Part shown: positions 34,904-47,664 of the stretch, in pieces
Position numbering within the stretch: the first letter of the stretch is position 1
Layout of the letters: each line of letters begins with the position of its first letter
Assembly: GCA_017561935.1 (NCBI GenBank)
Contig: JAFZBE010000062.1
Coordinates: forward strand, 1-61,575
Reading direction: 5' to 3'
DNA from: Bacteroidales bacterium
GTDB lineage: Bacteria > Bacteroidota > Bacteroidia > Bacteroidales > UBA3663
Length of the DNA stretch: 61,575 nt
Made by a program: the position numbers and the translations under genes
The notes under the pieces: generated by a model
Databases searched by the model: none
Seen by the model: only the letters and a program-made list of their open reading frames with translations
What the model was told of the DNA's origin: nothing

Positions 34904-36880
34904 TTACTTGATAAACATCTTCCGTGCATTGCCATTGGCATCCTGCAGGATGAAGAGTCCGTCATGAGCTTGCGGAGCGTTGACAGGCTGGCCGTTGAGG
35001 TTGAAGTAGCGGTGAGCAGGAGCATTCGGGAATTCGATGCTCTTGATACCGGTAACCTCGCGGAGGACGGGAACCTCCTCGGATGTGGCCTTGAGTGTTT
35101 CGTTTGCAAGTGCTACATGAGCGGTAACACGGTAGGTTGCCATGTCGTATGGGAACGGCACGACTGCCTCGGTGCTCTCTACGCCTTCAGCCTCAACGGT
35201 GGCATAAACGGCGTTGTACGACTGTCCTTCGGAGAGCAGAGCCTGCAGCTTGAGGTTGCCCAGGGCAACGGATGCTCCGTCGTAGTCAAACAGGATGATG
35301 GAATTGCCGTTCTTGAAGCCGGCGATATCCAACTGATAATCTACAGCCGTAGTAGTGACGCTGACGGCCTTGTAGTCGATGATGTTGTTTCCTTCGGTCA
35401 AGCCGACAATAAGGTAAGCTTCTTCTCCATCCAGCGAAGTGGGGTCAACATAACCACGGAAATTCACACGAATGGTGGCTGTACCGTCTTCGCCAAGATT
35501 CATGCCGTCGTAGGCAGGTGAAAGAAGATAAGAGGCATAGGCCGATCCGTACATGGCAGCAAATGCATTGTAGATGAGGAACGACTGGTTCCAGCAGAGC
35601 GCCAGTAAGGCGGTCCATCCGCTCTGGTTGAAGAAGGCATCGCAGTAGCCCATCATGACCTGTCCGCTGCCGTCATCGGTGAACGTCATGTTCGAGAAGT
35701 CCTGCTCAAAGAGTGTGACAGCCAGAGTGTCGGCATCGGCCACCAATTCGGTCATGGCCTCGACGGTGTATCCGTCGGCAAAGGTTGAGGGCTCCCAGTG
35801 AGCAGTGAAGCTCTCGGCGGTGATGTCGGTGGCATCAAGCGCAACAGGTGCTGTGATTTCTGTAGGAGCAAGGGCCTCGTCACTGAAGCGTTCGGGCGAA
35901 AGGGCACCAGCTTCGTTCTTGGCCTTGACGGTCACTTTGTAGCCGCCTCCCGAGAAGTCGAGTGCGAGGTTGTCGAATGTGTACTTCGTTTCAGTGGTCT
36001 CCACGTCGGTGCATCCTTCTACATAGCCTGTTCCAAGGTTATAGAGGCTGACGAGGTAGGAGTCGGCTCCGGTGACTGCATCCCAGCTGGCGGTGATCGA
36101 AGAGCCGCTGGTGAGCTCGCCCTTCACGTTGGTGGGAGTCTCGATGCCATAGTCGAGGTAGCTGATGCTTACTGAGTCGAAGAGCACATATCCCTTCCAG
36201 CATAAGACCATGATGTTCTCCTTGATAGAACCACGGGTGAAGTCCCATTGCAGTTCAGTCCACTCCTGGCCGTTCATGTCCTGTGCGCTTGCCGACAGGA
36301 TCTTCATGTCCTCGCTGTCAAGGACGAAGACCTGAAGCTTCGGGTCTTCGACAGCAGCATTGGCGCAGCGTACGCGGAACTTGGCACGGTGAGCACCGCT
36401 GTAGTTGGCTTCCGAGAGGTCCATGGTGGGAGTAAGCAGGTAGCCGGGGCCATCCTCACCCTCGGTGTCAAAGCCTGTATAAACGTTGCCACCGGCCTGA
36501 TAGCAGAGGAAGCCGTCCCAACCAGGAGTCTCAGTGAGGGCATCAAAGTCGGTAATGAGGGTGGCGTCGGGTTCATTCTCTGAGCCTAAGGTCATCTTGC
36601 TGAAGCCCTCGTTGACGAATGCGATCTCACGTGGGAAGTCCTCGTCATTGGTGCTCGCTGCGACGGGGGCGTTCTGGTTGTTGAGTGCATCGATGAACTG
36701 CTGAGCGGTGAAGCCCTTGCCGGCTTCGCTCTTGAGGAAGTTTTTGATTTGCACGGGAAGCTGGGCCTCGATCATGACCTGCTTCTGTGCATCAGTACGA
36801 TTAATGCTGACCTGTTGGCCAGCAACAGATGATGTGGCACTCACAGCCAGTGCCAGCATGAGAAGTAAAGTTTGCTTCAT
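34904..36880 (-). CDS. Secreted protein with cleaved-adhesin-like and FN3 domains
   Basis: 658 aa. Signal peptide ending SSVAGQQ. Residues about 105-245 resemble the choice-of-anchor J/cleaved adhesin jelly roll (DALTETPGWDGFLCYQAGGNVYTGFDTEGEDGPGYLLTPTMDLSEA). A fibronectin-III-like segment follows (about 250-335, TPTNVKGELTSGSSITASWDAVTGADSYLVSLYN), then a second FN3-like and a second jelly-roll-like segment. The end (RYFNLNGQPVNAPQAHDGLFILQDANGNARKMFIK) is a typical Prevotella-type C-terminal sorting tail. Promoter at 36948-36980. Likely a surface adhesin or processed protease substrate; no enzymatic motif is visible. Confidence 0.75.
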   Translation of the reverse strand: MKQTLLLMLALAVSATSSVAGQQVSINRTDAQKQVMIEAQLPVQIKNFLKSEAGKGFTAQQFIDALNNQNAPVAASTNDEDFPREIAFVNEGFSKMTLGSENEPDATLITDFDALTETPGWDGFLCYQAGGNVYTGFDTEGEDGPGYLLTPTMDLSEANYSGAHRAKFRVRCANAAVEDPKLQVFVLDSEDMKILSASAQDMNGQEWTELQWDFTRGSIKENIMVLCWKGYVLFDSVSISYLDYGIETPTNVKGELTSGSSITASWDAVTGADSYLVSLYNLGTGYVEGCTDVETTETKYTFDNLALDFSGGGYKVTVKAKNEAGALSPERFSDEALAPTEITAPVALDATDITAESFTAHWEPSTFADGYTVEAMTELVADADTLAVTLFEQDFSNMTFTDDGSGQVMMGYCDAFFNQSGWTALLALCWNQSFLIYNAFAAMYGSAYASYLLSPAYDGMNLGEDGTATIRVNFRGYVDPTSLDGEEAYLIVGLTEGNNIIDYKAVSVTTTAVDYQLDIAGFKNGNSIILFDYDGASVALGNLKLQALLSEGQSYNAVYATVEAEGVESTEAVVPFPYDMATYRVTAHVALANETLKATSEEVPVLREVTGIKSIEFPNAPAHRYFNLNGQPVNAPQAHDGLFILQDANGNARKMFIK

Positions 36881-36947
36881 AATCTTTTAGGTTAGGAAAG
36901 ATGTGTATTACGATAACAATGAACTCGTCAAATTGTAGTTTGGCGGG

Positions 36948-36980
36948 GCAAAGATAATAATAATTTAATAAAGAAGCAAA
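36948..36980 (-). promoter_or_regulatory. Promoter of the two-gene secreted-protein operon
   Basis: On the minus strand TTTG (36977-36980), a 20-nt spacer and TATCTTTGC (36948-36956). The start codon lies about 70 nt downstream. Confidence 0.8.
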
Positions 36981-37009
36981 TTTTCCGACTATTATTTTTT
37001 CAGGCCCTC

Positions 37010-41799
<4,790 letters not shown>

Positions 41800-41805
41800 A
41801 GGTGA

Positions 41806-41846
41806 GGGGTTTGAAAGGTTCGAAAGGTTTGAAAGGTTTGAAGGGT
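41806..41846 (-). repeat. Nonamer repeat (TTYRAACCT)n, locus 3
   Basis: Four to five 9-nt units of the form GGTTTGAAA/GGTTCGAAA (plus strand) fill the 54-nt gap between the six-hairpin hydrolase gene and the GH31 gene. It is noncoding here but belongs to the same family as the coding copies. Confidence 0.8.
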
Positions 41847-41853
41847 AAATAAC

Positions 41854-44199
41854 TCAAATTCGTGTAACGCGCATCTGGTCGAGCAACGCCTGGTTGACAT
41901 AGATGTTCATGTTCTCAACCGTGTTGCAGAACTGCAGTGTCACAACGTGGCGTCCCTTCGAGAGCTCGACAACGCAGGCATTGCTCCAGCCCCAGTTGTT
42001 CCACTCGTCGGTACCACGATGCGGGAAGACGCTCACGCCCACGTCCTTGCCATCGACCTTGAGCACACGCGTAGCGCACTTGTTGTCGGTGTTGATGGGA
42101 CCGTTGCCGTTGGCATAGCGCCAGTCGATGGCGTATGTACCGTCCTCCTGCACCTCAATGGGGATGGTGATAAGGATGTTCTCGTTGCGCGTGATCATCG
42201 CCACATGCCCGCTGGCACCGCTTGTGTCGATGCCTTTCAGCGTGGGTACTTCGGGACGGGCATCAGCCTTGCCTGCCACGCCACCACCTGCTCCGACGCT
42301 CTCCTGCACCGCCTTGCGGTTGGGATTGAAAGGCAGGGCGAAACGTTCCACCTCGTAGAGCGCAGTCTGGCTGTAGCAGCCGATGGGTTCGCTCATGTAA
42401 CTGTGCCATCCGTCCGCATTCACAGCCACTACGGCATATTCGCCATCGCCTTGTAGCGGGGCGTTGAGTTCAGTGGTGCGCGTCATTTCTTTTCCATTGC
42501 GTAGCACGATATATTCGGTCGCTTCTGCCACCTCCTTCCAGCCGATGTTGCCGCCTTCGATACGAGCCACGGGGGTAAGCGGCTGGTAGGCGTTCGGGCG
42601 CATCACCATCTGCATGGGCGCAGGCTGACGGTTGTCGAGAACCATCTCGATGGTATGCTCGCCCTTGAGGTTGGCGGGGAAGAAGGGTTTGGTCTCCACG
42701 CCGTCGAGCTTGAACGACTTTAAGGTATTGCCGAAGCCTGTGATGCGCATGTCGAGCACGGCGTCGCGGTACTTGAAGTTCGACAGTTGTCGCTCGGCCT
42801 TCAGCGTCTTGGGCACGAAGGGTTTGAAACGGATGCCTCCCAGCTCATAGCTGATACCGAAGTAGATGTTGGGCACGATGGCGAGGTCGGCAGCCACGCT
42901 CCATAGCTGACGAGGCGAATTGATGGGCAGACCCTTCTCGTGACCATCGTAGATCACCATGTTCTCGAGGTTGGTGAGCGTCATGGCAGCAAGGCGGTAG
43001 ATCGAGGCGATGGAGTGGAGCACGCCCTCCTCGTTGCCCGTCTTGGCTTGGGCCTTCATCCAATAGCCCTGCGTGAAGGGCCACATGCCGTCGTTGTGGT
43101 AAGGATACTGGTCCTTCAGGTTGGGGTAGAAGTCGGGGGTGCCGAAGGTTTCGCTCACCATGCTCTGGCTGATGCGTTGCTGGCGCTCGAAGTCGGCGAT
43201 GTCCCAAAGGATGGCAAAGGCTTCGCCCAGGATCTCCATCTGCGGATGCTGCACCATGTGGTTGCGTCCGTAGAGGTAGATGGCATAGAGCCCGCGGTCC
43301 TCCATCCAGAGCTGGCGGTTCATGCCCTCGCGCAGGTCGTTGGCCCAGCTGTCGTACTTCCTTGCCCAATCGGGTTGGCCCTGCAGGCGGCACATCTCGG
43401 CCAGGATGCGCAGCGAACGGTAGTGCACGGCCGTGGTGCCCATGGTCTCGCTCTGATAGATATCGACAGGCTGCATCCATGTGGGGTATTCCTGCTCGCG
43501 CCAGTCGAGCCACGACGTCTCGCCGTGCATCAGCTTGGTCTGCGGGTCATAGGCCACCACGCGGTCATCTTCGAGGGTAGCCATCACGATGGGGAAGATG
43601 CGGTCGAGCCATTCCTTGTCGCCCGTCACCAGATAGACCTCCCAAGCCGCGAGTATCCAGGTGGTGCGGTCGGTCGAACAAGGCCACGCGCCGCCCGTGC
43701 CCGTGTCCTGGATGATGCGGTTGTTGGCATTCACCTTGGCGAGCAGCGACTTACGGCACACCTCGGGGTTCAGCTGAGCCAGGGCATGCAGGATCGAATA
43801 CGACACGTCGCGCGTCCATACACCGCCCCAGAAGACACCCGTACGGTAGGTCGAATCCGGCTCGATGGCCAGCTCGCTCTCCTCCAGGCTCATGTTGAAG
43901 AGAGCATTGTCGATGATGAGCGACGAGGTGTAGTGGGGCAGGTGGCTGATGTCACGCTTCAGTGTCCAGTGCTGTCGGTCAATGCCCGGGTCGATGTTTG
44001 GCATGAAGTTGGGCGCAGGGCTGTCCCACGTGTCTTGGTAATTGCTCGTGATGTCGGTGGCGCTGTTGGCCTTCGCCTTGTAGCGGCCTTGTATGAACTG
44101 GTTGCCCCGCCATTCGTATTGCGAGGTCTTGTAGATGGTCTGTGCCTCGGTCATGAGAGCCAATGATGCAGCCATAAGGATCAGAAGATATTTTTTCAT
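41854..44199 (-). CDS. Six-hairpin (alpha/alpha)6-barrel glycoside hydrolase of unassigned family
   Basis: 781-aa exported protein (signal MKKYLLILMAASLALMTEAQ; ATG 44199 rather than the frame start at 44277, which precedes the promoter). The central ~450 residues show the repeated hydrophobic helices and aromatic-acidic loops of six-hairpin glycosidases: FWGGVWTRDVSYSILHALAQLNP, GTGGAWPCSTDRTTWILAAWEVYLVTGD, DWREQEYPTWMQPVDIYQSETMGTTAVHYRSL, DQYPYHNDGMWPFTQGYWMKAQ, and SPRQLWSVAADLAIV. Candidate catalytic acids are the Asp of WTRD, the Glu/Asp of DWREQE and the Asp of HNDGMWP. A C-terminal beta domain (about 640-781) resembles a CBM35/CBM6-like module. It is the first gene of operon B beside GH31 and GH97, so its substrate is probably an alpha-glucan fragment. 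The CAZy family cannot be named by eye (GH15-, GH63- and GH65-like folds all share this layout). Confidence 0.75.
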   Translation of the reverse strand: MKKYLLILMAASLALMTEAQTIYKTSQYEWRGNQFIQGRYKAKANSATDITSNYQDTWDSPAPNFMPNIDPGIDRQHWTLKRDISHLPHYTSSLIIDNALFNMSLEESELAIEPDSTYRTGVFWGGVWTRDVSYSILHALAQLNPEVCRKSLLAKVNANNRIIQDTGTGGAWPCSTDRTTWILAAWEVYLVTGDKEWLDRIFPIVMATLEDDRVVAYDPQTKLMHGETSWLDWREQEYPTWMQPVDIYQSETMGTTAVHYRSLRILAEMCRLQGQPDWARKYDSWANDLREGMNRQLWMEDRGLYAIYLYGRNHMVQHPQMEILGEAFAILWDIADFERQQRISQSMVSETFGTPDFYPNLKDQYPYHNDGMWPFTQGYWMKAQAKTGNEEGVLHSIASIYRLAAMTLTNLENMVIYDGHEKGLPINSPRQLWSVAADLAIVPNIYFGISYELGGIRFKPFVPKTLKAERQLSNFKYRDAVLDMRITGFGNTLKSFKLDGVETKPFFPANLKGEHTIEMVLDNRQPAPMQMVMRPNAYQPLTPVARIEGGNIGWKEVAEATEYIVLRNGKEMTRTTELNAPLQGDGEYAVVAVNADGWHSYMSEPIGCYSQTALYEVERFALPFNPNRKAVQESVGAGGGVAGKADARPEVPTLKGIDTSGASGHVAMITRNENILITIPIEVQEDGTYAIDWRYANGNGPINTDNKCATRVLKVDGKDVGVSVFPHRGTDEWNNWGWSNACVVELSKGRHVVTLQFCNTVENMNIYVNQALLDQMRVTRI

Positions 44200-44245
44200 A
44201 GAAAGACAGGTACAAAAAGAGATGATAAACGATGCTTTAGCTTGG

Positions 44246-44278
44246 GCAAAGATATACAAATATCCCGACATCACCAAA
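44246..44278 (-). promoter_or_regulatory. Promoter of operon B (six-hairpin GH, GH31, GH97)
   Basis: On the minus strand TTTG (44275-44278), a 20-nt spacer and TATCTTTGC (44246-44254). The ATG is at 44199. The -33 box overlaps the left arm of the inverted repeat at 44264-44328. Confidence 0.8.
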
Positions 44279-44328
44279 TCTTTTGTGCAAAATCAGCAAA
44301 AAAGAATATCTAATACGGTGATGTCGGG
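44264..44328. promoter_or_regulatory. 12-bp inverted repeat overlapping the operon B promoter
   Basis: CCCGACATCACC (44264-44275) and GGTGATGTCGGG (44317-44328) are perfect complements with 41 nt between. It is located after the GH66 stop (44340) and across the -33 region of the operon B promoter. It may be a terminator or processing hairpin for the operon A mRNA, or a DNA-binding site with two half-sites. Confidence 0.65.
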
Positions 44329-44339
44329 CCTTGAGAAGG

Positions 44340-46118
44340 TTATTCGACCACAATCATGGTCCAATATTTCAACGAAGGGAGGGTGAAGTTGATGTATTCA
44401 CCATCCTTGGAGAAGGAGAGTTGCAGCGGTGCACCGCCGAGGTTGTCGGGAGAGGCCACCCAGAGTCGTTTCACACCCGAAGCCTTCAAGCGGAGAGGCA
44501 GGCTTGTGATGGACTGTGGTTCAGGCATGGTACCCTGTTCGTCGCGCCAGCTCAGGCTGTTGGCCTGCATGAAGTTGAGCAAATGGATCACCTGACGGCC
44601 TCCCACGTTCTTCGCGTAGGTCACAACCGTCTGGAGCTTCGGAGGCCAGCTGCTCAAGGCGACGCTGGTGTTGCCTGAGGTAAGGGTGGCGATGCTTTCG
44701 GTGCCTCCGTCGCGCAGCAGATTCTCGTAGGCCACGAGGAAGTCATAATAAGTGACCAGGGCCGATTGGAGAGCATTGCTCATCTTCAGATTGCTGTTGG
44801 GGAAATACTCATGGCAGAGCATGTGTCCGTCGCCCAACTCAAGGTGTGCACCACCCAGGGCAAACATTACGGCATCAGTGAGCAAAATGCCCGGTGTATT
44901 GAATGTGCCTGACGAGCCCGACTTGCCATAGTTCATGTAGGCTGCAATGATGGAATTCTTGCCGCCCGAGTATGTGCTGTTGCTGCTTATGATATCGTGC
45001 ACATCGCTGAACTTCGACTCTCCGCCCCACATCTCGGTGTACATGAAGTCGGTCTTGCCCGTACGGCCTATTCCTTCGGCGGCAAAGCCCGAGACGGCAT
45101 TCATCACCAGGCTACGGTTGGGGTGGCGCTGTTTCATGGCTTCGATGAACGAAGCGATGCCGCTCTCGAGTTTGAGTTGGCTTCCGTAGTAGTCATAGAC
45201 TGTGCCGCGGTCGCCTAGCTGGTCGATGTGGAAGCCATCGAAGCCGAAGTTGGCATACACGTCATCGTTGCGCTCAGCAAGATACTGCTGCCATTGCTTG
45301 TTGCTTGGATCCATGAGGTAGATGTCGCCCTTCCAACCCGACGGCAGGGGGTGCTTGTCCTGGTTGTGGCTGGTGTTGGTGAAGACACCCCACTTCACAT
45401 CGACACCATCCTGTGCGGCATCGTCGAGGGCACCGTAGCAGAGATTGTAAAACATCGACTTCATGCCCAGGGCGTGCTGCCGTGCGATATATTCCTTGAC
45501 GACGCTGGTGTAGATCTCGCGGTTGGCAATGTCGGTATAGACCTCCATGAGCTCCTCGCGTGTGCCACCGAGTGGCCAATGGTGCTTGTAGTGCCAGTCG
45601 TAGAATTGGATGCCGTTGATATGGTAGCGGTTCAGGAAGTCCATCTCTTTGTTAATCACTTCTGGCGACTTGCTCTGGTCAAAAGTGGCCACGAAGCCAT
45701 AGCGCGGGAACCGAGACCAATCGCTTGACACATCCACACCCGCTGTACCATAGATCGTCTCGGTCGAGCCGTTCGACACATACACATCTGCCAGATAGCC
45801 TGTGAAGTCGCGTTGTGGTGCCGTCCACGTCCACGATGCACCGCTGAGGGCTTCGTCGGCCACTACGTCGCAGCCTTGGCGATAACGTACCCTGGCACCC
45901 GAGGGCAGGATGCCCTCGGCTGTGAACAGGATGGTCTGACCGGGCTGGTAGAGGGCACGATCAGTGTGGATATCGAGTTGGAGTTGTGCCGTTGTGTTGA
46001 CCGTGGGCTGGTCTTCATCGATGGGTTCGATGCCCTTGTTGTCATCTTCTCCAGCGCCACAAGCCATCAGCATCGGTGCCACAAGGGCGAAGAATATGGA
46101 TTTCATTCTCATTCCCAT
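44340..46118 (-). CDS. GH66 endo-dextranase lipoprotein
   Basis: 592-aa enzyme expected to cut alpha-1,6-glucan (dextran) at the cell surface. Prolipoprotein signal ending LMACG (starts at 46118, 46112 or 46106 are all possible; the last gives MKSIFFALV). An Ig-like N-terminal domain (about 40-130, LDIHTDRALYQPGQTILFTAEG) is typical of GH66. The barrel carries FDGFHIDQLG with nucleophile Asp299 and MYTEMWGG with acid/base Glu362 (numbering from 46118). The family contains dextranases and cycloisomaltooligosaccharide glucanotransferases; the CITase-specific ~90-aa CBM35 insert near the active site is not seen, so dextranase is favoured. Last gene of operon A. Confidence 0.9.
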   Translation of the reverse strand: MGMRMKSIFFALVAPMLMACGAGEDDNKGIEPIDEDQPTVNTTAQLQLDIHTDRALYQPGQTILFTAEGILPSGARVRYRQGCDVVADEALSGASWTWTAPQRDFTGYLADVYVSNGSTETIYGTAGVDVSSDWSRFPRYGFVATFDQSKSPEVINKEMDFLNRYHINGIQFYDWHYKHHWPLGGTREELMEVYTDIANREIYTSVVKEYIARQHALGMKSMFYNLCYGALDDAAQDGVDVKWGVFTNTSHNQDKHPLPSGWKGDIYLMDPSNKQWQQYLAERNDDVYANFGFDGFHIDQLGDRGTVYDYYGSQLKLESGIASFIEAMKQRHPNRSLVMNAVSGFAAEGIGRTGKTDFMYTEMWGGESKFSDVHDIISSNSTYSGGKNSIIAAYMNYGKSGSSGTFNTPGILLTDAVMFALGGAHLELGDGHMLCHEYFPNSNLKMSNALQSALVTYYDFLVAYENLLRDGGTESIATLTSGNTSVALSSWPPKLQTVVTYAKNVGGRQVIHLLNFMQANSLSWRDEQGTMPEPQSITSLPLRLKASGVKRLWVASPDNLGGAPLQLSFSKDGEYINFTLPSLKYWTMIVVE

Positions 46119-46144
46119 TTAGGTGTGTTATGTATAGTAAGGGT

Positions 46145-47644
46145 TTATTGCTTCACAATCGAGACGGTCTCGTCGAGTTGGTTGATGGTGATTGTATAGG
46201 TGCCCGCCGACATGATGCGCCACTTCTGGTCGATGTCACCAATGCCGAAGTCGAGGTACTGCCCCTTTAGGTAGTCATCGCTCTTGTCGATGAAGAGTGC
46301 CTGTTCGATGTCGCCTGTCGGTTCAACGTCATTGCCGTAGGCATTCATCAGCCATGCGCCGTTCCAGTCGGACTGCTTGTCGCACGAGAATTTCAATTCG
46401 CCCGTACCGAGGTTTCCGGTCCAAGTGAAGATATAGGGACTATCGGTGGCCGTCATGGCCGTGGCATTGCCGAGATCCCAGCCGTTGGGTGTGGCATCGC
46501 CTACCAGGTAGATCATCTCGTAGGGTATGAACTCACGCATCATCATGCGTTCGCGGTCGGAACGTATATCGACGCAGATCTTGTAGGCACGGTCAGTCTC
46601 GCTCTCCTGCAGGAACCACTTGTTGTCGGGGTCGTAGCCTGCGACAAACGACATCGAGGTGTCGGTGTAGGGGGCATTGGGTTGCGTGGCCTTGAGCATG
46701 TTCTCCCACGCACCTTCCGAAGTTCCGAACTTGAATTCACCGCCATTGCCTGACTCGAAGTAACGGCCATAGCGGAAGAGGAATGGGTCGAGCGGGTCGC
46801 GCTGCATCTTGACGAAGCCCCATCCGGTGGGTTGTCCGACAAAATAGAGGTTGTCGAAGCGCGGTGCCTCACCTTCGGTCTGCACGCACGTCAGTTCGCC
46901 GGAAAGAAGGTTGACCTTCACCAGATAGAAATGCTCCTCGGTGATCTGCCACTGCTCGTCCGGCTCGTCGAAGCTGTTGCGCAGCACGAGGCGTCCGTCG
47001 CTGCCACGGTTGTACGAAGGAATCCATTCGCCCAGCGTGGTGAGGAACTTGAACGATCCTTGTCGCAGGTTGCCTTCCCAGGTAAATTGTCCGTTGTCGG
47101 TGCGCTTCATCTCCGTGGCATTCCAGTTGTCCCAGCCGTTGGGTGTGGCATCGCCCACTAGATAGAGCGTTTCGGTGACTGGTGTATAAGGAGTCGCCGC
47201 AAACGACACTGTCGAAGTCTGTAGTTCTTCCAGTCCCGTCACACGTGCAGTGACGCGTGCTTCAAGCTCCATGCTTTGTCCGGCAGTAGCACCGAAACGA
47301 TCGAGCAGCAGTGCGTTGAGATTTTCCTGACTGGTCGACCATGAATAGACCTGAGTCTGCTGATCGACAGCTATGTAGGAATCTGTAAAGCCGGTGCCGG
47401 CGGGTGCTATCTCGAGGGTGTATCCGATGCGGTTGCCTGTGCCGTAGTTGTCGCCTGTGCTCCAACTGATGGCGATGGCCTCGCTTGAATGGAGGGCTTC
47501 GTCGAGCACATTGGCCGACTGGAGTGCTGTCATGGTCAGCGTGTCGTGACCCTTGTCAAGTTCCATATAGTCATTGTCGGCACATGCCGTGATGACCAGA
47601 CTGCAAATCGCGATGGCAGGAATATATTGGATAGTCGTTTTCAT
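46145..47644 (-). CDS. SusE/SusF-like surface glycan-binding lipoprotein
   Basis: 499 aa with a lipoprotein signal (AICSLVITAC). An N-terminal SusE Ig-like domain (about 30-150) is followed by three tandem SusF/SusE-type starch-binding-like modules with the repeated opening 'LYLVGDATPNGWDxxNATEM' (about residues 162, 266 and 376; the first and third nearly identical) and ending with KWRIMSAGTYTITINQLDETVSIVK. Binds alpha-glucan at the cell surface and presumably hands it to GH66 and SusCD. Start 20 nt after the SusD gene; the GH66 gene follows 26 nt after its stop. Confidence 0.88.
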   Translation of the reverse strand: MKTTIQYIPAIAICSLVITACADNDYMELDKGHDTLTMTALQSANVLDEALHSSEAIAISWSTGDNYGTGNRIGYTLEIAPAGTGFTDSYIAVDQQTQVYSWSTSQENLNALLLDRFGATAGQSMELEARVTARVTGLEELQTSTVSFAATPYTPVTETLYLVGDATPNGWDNWNATEMKRTDNGQFTWEGNLRQGSFKFLTTLGEWIPSYNRGSDGRLVLRNSFDEPDEQWQITEEHFYLVKVNLLSGELTCVQTEGEAPRFDNLYFVGQPTGWGFVKMQRDPLDPFLFRYGRYFESGNGGEFKFGTSEGAWENMLKATQPNAPYTDTSMSFVAGYDPDNKWFLQESETDRAYKICVDIRSDRERMMMREFIPYEMIYLVGDATPNGWDLGNATAMTATDSPYIFTWTGNLGTGELKFSCDKQSDWNGAWLMNAYGNDVEPTGDIEQALFIDKSDDYLKGQYLDFGIGDIDQKWRIMSAGTYTITINQLDETVSIVKQ

Positions 47645-47664
47645 CGTGTTATGTATTTATATGA

